Below are positions 53,227-62,590 of a DNA stretch of 64,000 bases, piece by piece. A program made the position numbers and the translations under genes. Source of the stretch: Siphonodentalium dalli (Eukaryota > Mollusca > Scaphopoda > Gadilida > Siphonodentaliidae). The first letter of the stretch is position 1, and each line of letters starts with the position of its first letter. Location of the stretch: positions 220,670,205 through 220,734,204 of the forward strand of contig CP136064.1 of NCBI GenBank assembly GCA_032622095.1. The letters are read 5' to 3'. The notes below the pieces were generated by a model. It was not told the origin of the DNA, ran no database searches, and saw only the letters and a program-made list of their open reading frames with translations.

Positions 53227-54088
53227 CTAACTTCCACCCCCACCCCACTACACTGTCCCTTCCACTTAAAAACATTCTGGAGATCAAGTTGGCCACAGGT
53301 GTTCAGTTATTTTATACCATGACTCCCTATTGTACTGTGTACAAACATGCTATATAATATATTTGTGCTGTACACCCTACTGTGTGTGAACAGGAGTCCG
53401 ACCGTGGGTAACACGTTTCTACTGTGGGTAACACGTTTTAATGGCATTTCAATGGTTAAAGTTTATACCCATAGTAGAACTACATCCGAGTTGACCTTTC
53501 ATTAACCTTCCATGACCTCGATCAAAATCACTCTATTTTTAAAATGTAGCGCCTCGCGATGAAAACAATTTGATACTTTCGATTCAATTGAATATTATAC
53601 TCACTAATGCGATAAAAACGAACAGTTATTTCCGTGGAAATCACATCCAGATCAACAAATTGAACATATATTTCAAGAAATAGACGTAAAAAACTCGAAC
53701 AACAAACGGTGGATTTCAAAATGACTTTCGTGGTTTCCTGTTCACTGTACGGCGGAGAAAAAAAAGTTCCCGCAATGTGTTATATTTATATTCATTAAAT
53801 TCGTATTCCCATATATATATTCATGTTGTTTATTTATGGCGGTTTCATCATGATTACAGTTTATTGTGAATTGGCTACAATGATACCATATTCGTACAAT
53901 TGAATGTTGACCTAATTCAATGTATCAATACGCCTGATCAGCTGTGATAGTGTACGTCGATGTACGGCCAAGTGTGGGGAACACAACGGGGATGATTGTG
54001 AATGGTGCGACAGAATCATCTTAATTTAAGTGGGTTTATTTCGATTTCATAGCAGTTGTTGCTCCTGTACCGGTCATGGTATAAACAA
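53227..54088. other. Mostly unassigned sequence; one short direct repeat
   Basis: Contains GTGGGTAACACGTTT twice, 20 bp apart (53404-53418 and 53424-53438). The minus-strand frame 53528-53719 is not recognisable as a protein. Nothing else is evident. Confidence 0.4.
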
Positions 54089-54230
54089 AATACACACGTA
54101 GTGTTTCTGAATACCAAATTTACACCACTCGTGGGATTGATGATTTACCACACTCGCTAAAGCTCGTGTGGTAAACCATCAATCCCACTCGTGGTGTAAA
54201 TTTGGTATTCAGAAACACTACGTGTGTATT
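54089..54230. mobile_element. 142-bp near-perfect palindrome, MITE-like
   Basis: The outer 40 bases (54089-54128) are the exact reverse complement of 54191-54230. The inner part continues with only a handful of mismatches to a centre at 54159/54160, with essentially no loop. The inner part contains CACTCGTGGGATTGATG and TTACCACAC. It could form a long hairpin or cruciform. This is probably a palindromic MITE; no clear target duplication was found. Confidence 0.7.
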
Positions 54231-54249
54231 CTATATATACCCCACGTGT

Positions 54250-54315
54250 CTTGGACTGTTGCCAAATTCACAGTGCTCCATTAGAGGGCCTGCTTGGACT
54301 GTTGCCAAATTCACA
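54250..54315 (+). repeat. 23-bp direct repeat, 43 bp apart
   Basis: CTTGGACTGTTGCCAAATTC plus ACA at 54250-54272 and again at 54293-54315, exact. Confidence 0.9.
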
Positions 54316-54645
54316 ATGTTAACTGCAGAGAGGTTGTATGTTATTGGAGACGTTCTAATATGACAATAGGCTGGCCTAATTAACGAACCATGCACAGCTA
54401 AATACACACAAGCAACTTTTAATCTTCAAATAGATACAATTGTCGGCCTCCAAAATTCAATATACTTTCTTATATACAAACAAACATTGAACTCATACCA
54501 TTGTTTCACTTAACCAAAATAGCGAATTTCCCCAAAAGAACGCATATAGACTGCGCATGCAGAAAATAAAAGATGGCCGTTACTACAAAAAAAACAGACA
54601 TGCGCACTCCAATTAAAATTACCCATAATTCAGTTCACTACACCA

Positions 54646-55119
54646 GGGGCTCCCAACAGGTTATACAATGTTTTCAGGCTATCAGATTATTTATATTTTC
54701 GACTTTAAGTTTACAATTTGAGCCTGTCCTCACTCTATCGATACGATTTATCATAAACATATTATACACCAGTGGCGTTAACTTTACAACTTCGGCATCT
54801 ACGTGATTATATCGGTACGATTCAGTAAGGTACAAACAATCTCCATAAAATACAGCAGGGGCTCCCAATAGGTTATTCCCATTTATTATGGGCTCCCAAT
54901 AGGTTATACAATATTTTCAGGCTATCAGATTATTTATATTTTCAACAACATATTATTACACCGGTGACTTTAAGTTTACAATTTGAGCCTGTCCTGACTC
55001 TATCGATAGGATTTATCATATTTTCATAAACGTATTATACACCGCTGGCGTTAACTTTACAATTTCGGCATCTACGTGATTATATCGGTACGATTGAGTA
55101 AGGTACAAACAATCTCCAA
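54646..55119 (+). repeat. Imperfect tandem duplication, about 210-230 bp
   Basis: Copy 1 is 54646-54855 and copy 2 is 54890-55119. Between them is a short partial third start (GGGGCTCCCAATAGGTTAT at 54857-54875). Shared blocks include TTCAGGCTATCAGATTATTT, CTTTAAGTTTACAATTTGAG, GGCGTTAACTTTACAA and GGCATCTACGTGATTATATC. Copy 2 has an extra stretch around 54945-54965. Frames across it are not coding. Confidence 0.8.
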
Positions 55120-55120
55120 G

Positions 55121-55194
55121 AATACATTCGCCCTGTACTCCATGCGATATAAAAAAACCAAATGCTAGTAACACCACACTAGGTGGCGTAACAA
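55121..55194 (+). repeat. Dispersed repeat copy 2 (ATTCGCCCTGT ... GGTGGCGTAA)
   Basis: Partner of 52829-52899. It directly follows the tandem duplication 54646-55119, whereas copy 1 does not, so it moved or duplicated separately from that duplication. Confidence 0.55.
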
Positions 55195-56097
55195 GATCAT
55201 AACAAGGTTAGTAAATGTAATATTTCACGCTAACGCGTCCACTGACAGGAGGAATGTTTGTTGTAGATATATTTAGTTGATATATTTTATTATTCCACGG
55301 CGCAATTTGCACCTCGAAATTAAGTATCGTTTCCAAGTATTTCATTACGAAACACAGGATCACCCAATTTCGTGCTAGGTTTTTTGTACTTACGATGATT
55401 TAAAAGGGGTAATTCGGGGCATAGTTTCTAACGTAAGAATGAATTCATGAGCTTTTATATACGCCGAAGAAATATGGCTAAAGAAATCGTCCATAAAAAG
55501 CTGAACATGGCCATGTATTTTAGTTTGAAAAAATGTGGTAGTTCGTAAACAGCTACAGTTACGGCGGGCGCTAAAACTTGTTATTGCTTCATGGATGCGG
55601 GTGAATGGCTACAGTAATTTCGGTGAATTATGCCGTCAAATCCAATGTGGACATCATTTTGGTCGTGGAAATCTAACAACAAACACTAAATTGTACCTGG
55701 CATATGAATTGTATAAGGGAAACCAATCAATGACATGTATAATTTTATAACAGTCAACGGATAATCACTCGACATTGTACATATTACGGTATGCTTTTGA
55801 CAGCTTCTTCCTTCAATCACGTACTATACATTTTGCATATATACATGTAGTAGAAGGAACATTTAGTCCTCATATATGTATATAGTAGGCATACCCATTT
55901 ATGGGTATAGTACATATATACCCGGTTGTGCGTAACTGATTTATGTAAGTAAGTTAGTAATAATGTAACATTTGTGTCCGTCTAATTAAATTAAATTTAG
56001 GCGTGTGTAACACCAATGTATCTCATTCTATATATAAATGTAAATAATAATTTGTCTACATGTCATTATAGTATTTATATTTAAACTAATACCATAC
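55195..56097. other. Region where the downstream exon of the nuclease gene would be expected
   Basis: The minus-strand gene ends at a consensus donor at 56097, so a further exon should lie here or further left. No long minus-strand frame exists. A plus-strand frame (55535-55750) is not recognised. An imperfect inverted repeat lies at 55872-55922 (CATACCCATTTATGGGTATAG core). Confidence 0.35.
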
Positions 56098-58949
56098 CTA
56101 TTCCACTGTCCGTCGCTGGATGTCGCTACAATGTCCATGCCGTTGTTTTCGCATTCCTTGATCACATCTGCCATCATGTTGCTGAACGCCACATTAGTCA
56201 TACTGGAACCTTTCATTCCATAAGCAATGGGGTATGCGAACGGAAGTTCTGGATTATGGATTCTGTCCAAGTCATTTATCATAAAGACGAGGATCTCGGT
56301 TGCTACAGTTCGTGTTAGTTCGTGTGCGCATTCGAACCAGGAGCAGATAGATATCAATGAATCCCTCAGATCGAGTACAGTCCTTGCCTTCGTCGATTGT
56401 TTTCCGGAAACTCCACGGATATAGTGTTCATCAGAGATAGCACCGGAGGATGTAGTAACTGGCCTAGTCGCTACTGAGGATTTCACATCACAAACGAAAT
56501 CCACGTTGTCTTCCAAATATGGATCTAGGAGAGTCTTTAACCTCTTTGTTTCTTCGGTAATTCTTGCTGGTCTCGGTTCGTGTTGATCCCCGTATAGACG
56601 TGTGAGTTCGTCCCAACAGGATGTCCACAGTGTATTATCGAAATGTACTAGAAACACGGTCGTCGATTGCTCGGACCAGCACGTGAACAACAACTTGGTA
56701 CATTCATATGCTTTCATTTCAGCTAACAGCTGTAGAATATAGTATCTCGGAATCTTGTAATACGCATTCGGGGAAAACGAATCCGGGCTCCTACACTTCG
56801 TTTCGTACATCAACACAGGTTCGCTGACACCACTTGTGCGAATGCTTCCGTCGGGGCTCACAACCATAAAGTTATCGCCTGCGTTATTTTCGATTATGGC
56901 ACATCCTTCTTCGAAGTACTTCAAGTCGGGGTATAGAAATGGAAGTATCTTCGAAACGAGTGTCGTGATAGCGTCAATTTCGTGTTCCGAACCATACGCC
57001 ATTCTCGTCTGTACAAGGTCACTTACGTTACTTTCTGCATCCTTTCCAAGAATCACACGGTCGTAGTGTTCGCGCTGCTTCTTCAGCGTTTGTAGACCGA
57101 TCGCATTATATGCCGTGCTCCCGGTGACCTTGGCCTGGTTTCGAATGTCATGCCACCTAATAAACAAAAATAATACAATATATATAGCCGCGATTCTACT
57201 ATGTATGCTCTCAGATGTGATCATTTTAATATACACCATGTTCACATGAAACAACAATTATATTGCAAACGTTGTATACTTTGCAAAATGAAATGTCAGA
57301 CTTAAATTCACCGAATGTTCCAACCTTCTTTATATGTTGTCTGGTAAATAATGCATAATTTGGAACCGATAACCAGTCACCACAAGCCACTACATGTATA
57401 CTTGATAGGTAAGATGGTCCAGATTGATAGGTAAGATGGTCCAGACATTTAAAATAATGTATAGAAAATTAACAGTAGTTTCAATTAAATTATTATCTCC
57501 TCACCTGTCTGTTCTTTGGCGAACATATCGAGAATCGTCAACCTCTGTATTATCCCGCAGTGCGAAATAATTGGACTGTTTTGACATGTCAACTGTGTGG
57601 GGTTTGTAGTCTTCGCGGCTTTGCATCATGTCCGAGGTGTGTTCAATGGTGAGTTCAGTCAGCGCGAGACTTTCATCCAAATGTTGTTTCGCTTCCATCC
57701 GTTTCATTCGCATCAACGATATTACGGGGAAATACCTTGACTTCCGCCAATCTTTGCCGCCAAGATTAGTGAACTTGTCCTCGGTCCGCTTAAGAGTCCG
57801 AATAACATCACGAATTCGAGCGTTTTGTTGACCTAATCTCCGGGTAATTGGTCTTAATTCATCTGCCATGTGTTCGCGTCTGGGTATCTGGCGCAGAGCT
57901 TGGATTCCTTTATCTTGTAGCTCATCTAGTTGGTCGATTAGATTATTCGCGGCAGCGACGTTGTCATCTTTCCAATGTTGTCTTTCGACCAAGGTCGGGC
58001 GCGCTTCGTGGCCCCATAGGTTGACGTCCCCCATGACTTTTCCCTTGCCCCGACTGATTCTTTTGCCGTCTACTGCGATCAACAGCGGCTTGTTATGAAA
58101 ATTCTCCGACAGCTGTTGAATCATGTCCTTGTTGATGCCTGGAAACACTCTGTCGTTGTGCTCACCGCGGGCACGCAGTATTGCTAATGACGGCACTGCG
58201 AAATTGACATCAGAACATATCGGGTCATATGACCCTTTTTCGGAGTATCCATCGATCACTTGTCCAGTGTTTTTAAGGCCGGACATCAATCGGAGAAATT
58301 TCCCGTGAAATAATCGGTATCCGGCCTGCCAGAACCGGACGGTATCCGGGAACTGATAACACATCTGTGATGTGTTATCGTTTGAAAACCAAGTCACAAT
58401 GTCCAGAAATAGCAAATGGCAAATGTTATTTACTGGCATTTTATCCGACGCCAGGAGTTCATTGTATTTTACAAACAAGTCGACAAGTCCGGCCTTTTCG
58501 AGATTCGACACTACATCCGGTAGCATCAAATGTAACTCGGCGAGTGCCGAGCTCACCATCTCTTCCTCATCATCAGTTTCACAAGCGGAACGATCTGCTG
58601 ATGACACTGATGATCTGCCCGCTTCTAAGTCGTCAACGTCAACCGATGCATTGGATTGTGGATCCAACGTCGATGACTTTAGAGGAGTGTTTAGCTTTTT
58701 TCTCTTTGTGTCCGTTGAAACAACAAGTCGCCCACTGTTGCTGACCGTAATCTCTTTTCCAGACTCATATACCGAACGTGGGATCACCCCGGCATGTGTC
58801 CTCGTCCTGTAGCCTTTCTTCCCAGTATTTTCGTCCAATACCAGTTGTCGATATTTTATTTCTGTTGTTATGTGATGCTTGCCAAAATGCGACACGACTT
58901 CAGATAGCCCATCATTTGTTGTATAGTCGCAGACATAGCACATGAACTC
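56098..58949 (-). CDS. C2H2 finger and YqaJ-like nuclease protein, transposase-like, partial (two exons)
   Basis: Exons 58949-57505 and 57156-56098 join in phase (phase 2, AG|G) to give about 834 residues. Residues 4-26 form a C2H2 finger (C4, C7, H21, H25 or H26). Residues 120-135 are acidic. Around 294-313 AVDGKRI is followed by GDVNLWG, and 327-400 is charged and helical. Residues 494-635 carry the YqaJ/lambda-exonuclease signatures: GSTAYNAIG (494-502), GSEHE (537-541), SPDG with D584, ETK (600-602) and Q624 in YYILQLL. This is the PD-(D/E)XK metal site, so an exonuclease role is plausible. Residue 830 lies in SSDGQWNR. No stop or frameshift interrupts it. The gene is incomplete at both ends: an acceptor precedes 58949 and a donor follows 56098. 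It is probably a transposon protein or derived from one; the family name is unknown to me. Confidence 0.8.
57157..57504 (-). other. 348-bp intron of the nuclease gene
   Basis: The donor is ACAG|GTGAGG and the acceptor is TTTTTGTTTATTAG|G. Removing it joins codons as GAC AG|G TGG (Asp-Arg-Trp) and keeps both long frames open, which is strong support. It contains a perfect 22-bp tandem pair (TTGATAGGTAAGATGGTCCA plus GA) at 57402-57423 and 57424-57445. Confidence 0.85.
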
Positions 58950-58951
58950 CT

Positions 58952-59574
58952 GGAATATAAACATACACAAATCTGGTCAGTTTCAGCTGAATAGGCATAT
59001 ACACCGCAATTCGTAGTAGTATATTGATTGTAAAGCTTGTGAAATTCATTAGCACCATCACACAATAACACATCACAATAATAAAGCTGAATTTCATGTG
59101 AATTCTTAACTTTTAGGGTAATCTGCACCGACACCCACTGTAGCATAAACAAATAAAACACCGGGTTCCCTGTAGCATTTGCACCGGAATCCCTGTAGCA
59201 TAATTTTACGACCATGCCTATTTTCAAAACGCTGTAAATGTGCGTATGTTTTAAGGAAACGTTACAAAACCTTGCATGGACGTTCGAAAAGGACTAGAGT
59301 CATTATAAACTCCACAACATTGATCATTTCATTCAAGAAACGTATCATTGTTCTTCAAATAGTGAGATGTTTTTGTCTTATTTTGGAAATCGGAGATTGT
59401 TTAACGAGTTTTTAATACGATTAATGTAACTTATTCCACTTACCATTGTTCATCCATATACTAGATCCACTGCCTCAACTAAAACAATAAACAGTATGTC
59501 CATAATTAAGCAAATAACTCAAGAAATATCCGAAATCATGACTCGCCGCCATTCGGTAAACAATTGTCATTACA
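58952..59574. other. Upstream of the gene, with a degenerate repeat
   Basis: Three degenerate copies of GCACCGG.(A/T)(T/A)CCCTGTAGCAT lie at 59125-59146, 59161-59178 and 59181-59201. A first exon of the nuclease gene should lie in or beyond this segment on the minus strand, but I cannot place it. The 119-codon minus frame at 58868-59227 runs through the acceptor in another register and is not credible. Confidence 0.4.
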
Positions 59575-59622
59575 CCGAAATAACTGTAGCCCAAACTTAC
59601 CGGAAGCCGGATCCAAGGGGTG
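59575..59622 (-). repeat. Right 48-bp inverted repeat of the candidate 8.35-kb element
   Basis: Exact reverse complement of 51272-51319, followed by ATATA (59623-59627). Read on the minus strand it contains CCG|GTAAGT, a consensus 5' splice site, pointing toward the nuclease gene. It could donate to the acceptor at 58950 (phase 0 to phase 0). Confidence 0.75.
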
Positions 59623-59635
59623 ATATATATATAGA

Positions 59636-59690
59636 CAGAGGCGTTATTTCGCAAAAATCCTGATTCAGAATCTGGATTCAGATTACAGAT
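59636..59690 (-). repeat. Dispersed repeat, inverted partner of 62535-62590
   Basis: Minus-strand reading GATTCTGAATC(A/C)GGATTTT(T/A)GCGAAATAACG is shared with the plus strand at 62535-62590. It includes the internal palindrome GATTC...GAATC. The repeated GGATTC words extend to 59820. Confidence 0.6.
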
Positions 59691-59936
59691 TGGTCCCCGT
59701 ACGACTTGGATCGGCAAAAGAACAGACCAGAAATTGGCAGAAACAGTAAACGAACAGACCGTAATCTCAATTTCGTGGTAATCCGATGATTCGTGGATTC
59801 GGATTCCGATTACGGACTCAAATGTTCGTAATGTAAACAAACCGAGATTTCGCCACCTCGGAGTTTAAAAACACAATAAAACATAAGAATCCGTCTCTTG
59901 TGTACAAATTATTGCAGAATATAAACGATCTATACA

Positions 59937-59951
59937 GGGGGGGGGGGGGGG
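59937..59951. repeat. G15 tract
   Basis: Fifteen G, followed by further G-rich words (CCGGGGGTCGCGGGGGGTACC at 59982-60001). A local G-quadruplex is possible. Confidence 0.9.
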
Positions 59952-60680
59952 TAGGAAAAAAACTGCGGAACACAACGTACCGGGGGTCGCGGGGGGTACC
60001 TAGGCGTCAAAAATTTACACGTAATTTTTTTCCTTATTCATTTAGGGGGAGGGGTTTGTCGGAAAAATTTGCATGTATTTTTTTTCCAAATATGTTTTTT
60101 CAGACTCACAACTTCAATTTTCTCTCAATTTATAGAATATGGATTAACCTTAATATCCAAATCATATATACATGAGTAGTACAATCCACCTAAAACAATT
60201 TTGGATAACCACTGTCTTGGTTTACATGTGATATTGACCCCATTAACCCTCTTAATAATGCCGACTATGTCAGTGTCTACCAGTCGAATGCAGAATTCTA
60301 CCCTGCGATCGCTTATCTAGCAAATTTTTACTGCAGAACTATCCCATGTATTAAACAATTTCTCCTCCAATGGTATCAGAAAACAGTTATATGCTGGTAT
60401 CTCACTCATCTCATTTGCATCTTTTTCAAAGTCGAGGTAATGACTAGTTGTTATTTTTTAAAGTGCATACAAAGCGTTGCGATCACCAATATACATGTTT
60501 GTACATGTCATGACATCACGAGGTACAAATCTGCGTTCTACTGGTAGACAATGACCATTTTAGTCATAATAATCTAAACTAAGTTACCAAGCACCTTCTT
60601 GTGAATTGTATGCTCCGGTGTTTTTTTCGGTTTCCGGTCAAACCGAGTTGTTGTCCGGCTGGGGTAGATTTGATTTTTCT
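59952..60680. other. Unassigned sequence with G-rich start
   Basis: After the G-rich stretch, nothing recognisable. Plus frame 59900-60175 is driven by the G tract and is not a credible protein. Confidence 0.35.
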
Positions 60681-60723
60681 GGGGGGGGGGGGGGGCAATT
60701 TTTGCTGTTTGGGGGGGGGGGGG
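60681..60723. repeat. Twin G15 and G13 tracts
   Basis: G15 at 60681-60695 and G13 at 60711-60723, separated by CAATTTTTGCTGTTT. Frames through it give poly-Gly or poly-Pro and are artefacts. Confidence 0.9.
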
Positions 60724-61638
60724 TACCCAAACCGAAGAAAACAGTTTTTTCCACCCTGTGTCTGCAGTTTTTTCCGCCCCCTGATCTATATCAAAGCATT
60801 TTAAAGGCGGAGACAAATTTATTTTATTGTATGTAAACTGGGAGAATATTACTGAAATTAGCCAAATAATAACGCTATTGATAGTAACGCTGGGGGAGCA
60901 CTTCGGTTGATGGCGAAGCAAAATTTAATCATTGTTGATTGTCACTTTCATATGTCCATTTCATAATTCCATCCATAAAATACCGCCCGAACGCATGTCG
61001 ATTTCGTATTCGGCGGATACGTCACCATTGACCGAATTCATATATGAACCTGCATGGATATGTCTTCTGCTGTGTTCGTTATTATAATGTTTCTTCTTAT
61101 TCAAGAAATAGTAGGATTATATGATATCGACGGATTATCAGATACACGTATGTACTATCATCTAGTCTAATAGCAATTCCATGTTTAAAATGTTTTGTTT
61201 CGTTAAATGCAGTCGTTTTGCACAATAGTCTATGTATAGACAACAGACATATGTTCTAGGGACGTGGCTAGATGTTTCCTCAAATTTCAGGCCAACTGCA
61301 CACCCTCCCCCCCCCCCCATTGAACCAAACATCAATCTCACAAGTTCGCAGAATTCCATTTGCTCCCCTTGGAAATATCCAACCTGACAAACACTAAGAT
61401 TGGAAAATTACCAACTTTTACTGGTTGAAAAAAATCAAACAATGCCAACCTATATATGGTGTCAAATTAATGTCCAACTAATGTTGTGTCATGCATGAAA
61501 TTTCCGACTGCTGGAATGTACCAAAGTTTAGTTTAGATATATTTATTTCAAATATATGTCAAGTTTATATAACACATGATATATAACACATACATTTGTT
61601 TATACATACAAAGGAATTGGGGGACAAGTGCTGACTCA
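60724..61638. other. Unassigned sequence with a C12 tract
   Basis: C12 at 61307-61318 and a trace of the ATGAAATTTCC repeat near 61490. No coding or structural feature otherwise. Confidence 0.4.
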
Positions 61639-62000
61639 GCGCCGAAAGCGACAAAAAGTGCGCCATTAGTAACGCGCCGAAAGCGACAAAAAGTGCGCCG
61701 AAAGCGACAAAAAGTGCGCCGTTACGGCGCCGAAACATACCCTAATGGCGCACTTTTTGTCGCTTCCGGCGCGCGCCATTAGGGAGTGGACCTAATAGTA
61801 TGCCTAATGGCGCTTTCGGCGCGCGCCGAAAGCGACAAAAAGTGCGCGTTAGTAACGCGCCGAAACATGCGCTAATATCGCACATTTTGTCGCGACAAAA
61901 AGTGCGCCGAAAGCAACAAATAGTGCGCCATAACGGCGCATATTTTGTCGCTTTCGGCGCGTTACTAATGGCGCACTTTTTGTCGCCCGCCGAAAGCGCC
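61639..62000. repeat. GC-rich mosaic of inverted repeats
   Basis: Built from repeated modules CGCCGAAAGCGACAAAAAG, GTGCGCC, ATTAGTAACGCGCCGAAA and CGAAACAT(A/G)C(C/G)CTAAT in both orientations. A 44-bp perfect inverted repeat pairs 61648-61691 with 61943-61986, and a 24-bp perfect palindrome lies at 61811-61834 (CGCTTTCGGCGC and its complement). It is sharply GC-richer than its surroundings. It is probably a nested or foldback transposable element family. The Arg/Lys-rich frames across it are artefacts of the repeats. Confidence 0.85.
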
Positions 62001-62534
62001 ATTTTATTTAAAATCGGGTTTGTTTGTTGCGTTTGCTGGCTTGTACGTATCATTATTTGGAACAGTTAGTCAAAATAATCCTGATTTTCCTCACGTATGA
62101 ATGACTGCATGCACAGCTAAGCAAATTGTACCAAAGTTCGGGGGGGGGGGGTCGAGACACACAACCAACCCCTGTCGTCACGTCCCTGTTCAACTGACAA
62201 GTTTCGTGTGTTCTTCACAACATAAACATCTTCGGAATTTGATTCAGGAGGCCTAGAGCTGTCACGTTTAGATATGCTTGCCCTCATAAATAAACACACT
62301 TTAACTTGAAGAAAAAAAATGCGATTAAGTCGGATTGGCAGCAAATTATGTGCCGTGTATATATACACATAGAAGAAAAGCATGACTTTCACAACAAACA
62401 TGAACTTTATAAATATAAGATACAAATGATACTTGTGTCAAATACATGAGCCATGTTTGACGCTGGGAGAACATTACACATAGTTTCGGAGACCACGTGG
62501 ATTTCAAAATCTGACCTAGAATCGGGAATTAGCC
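62001..62534. other. Unassigned sequence with a G12 tract
   Basis: G12 at 62140-62151. Minus frames at 62117-62607 have no recognisable protein. Nothing else is seen. Confidence 0.4.
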
Positions 62535-62590
62535 CCGCCCCCGTAATCGGATTCGGATTCTGAATCCGGATTTTAGCGAAATAACGACTC
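62535..62590 (+). repeat. Dispersed repeat, inverted partner of 59636-59690
   Basis: GTAATCGGATTCGGATTCTG followed by AATCCGGATTTTAGCGAAAT, shared with the minus strand of 59636-59690. Confidence 0.6.

Larger units (their letters stand above)
51272..59622. mobile_element. Candidate autonomous DNA transposon, about 8.35 kb
   Basis: Bounded by perfect 48-bp inverted repeats, with ATATA on both outer sides (51267-51271 and 59623-59627), possibly a 5-bp target duplication but in a low-complexity TA context. The only credible gene of the flank, a nuclease/transposase-like protein with intact frames (56098-58949, minus), lies inside. Perfect terminal repeats and an uninterrupted frame would fit a young element. 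Against this, the interior contains other nested repeats (foldback, palindrome, tandem duplication), and the 48-mer could be the end of a short repeat family present twice by chance. YqaJ nucleases are, as I recall, carried by ISL2EU-type transposons, but those make a 2-bp duplication. Confidence 0.4.

Noticed and set aside
55607-55623. Third copy of the 48-bp terminal repeat
   Set aside because: Only 17 bases match (GGCTACAGTAATTTCGG with one mismatch); too short and internal, so not used as evidence.
56227-58812. Several plus-strand frames of 61-146 codons opposite the nuclease gene
   Set aside because: Antisense shadows of a well-supported minus-strand gene with splice sites and active-site motifs.
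59900-60175. 91-codon plus frame with poly-Gly
   Set aside because: Begins in a G15 tract and has no recognisable domain or splice context.
60574-60921. Poly-Pro or poly-Gly protein
   Set aside because: Driven by the G15 and G13 homopolymers; frames exist on several registers.
61576-62069. Arg/Lys-rich proteins encoded on both strands
   Set aside because: The repeated residues come directly from the inverted GC-rich modules; all frames are open because the modules lack stops.
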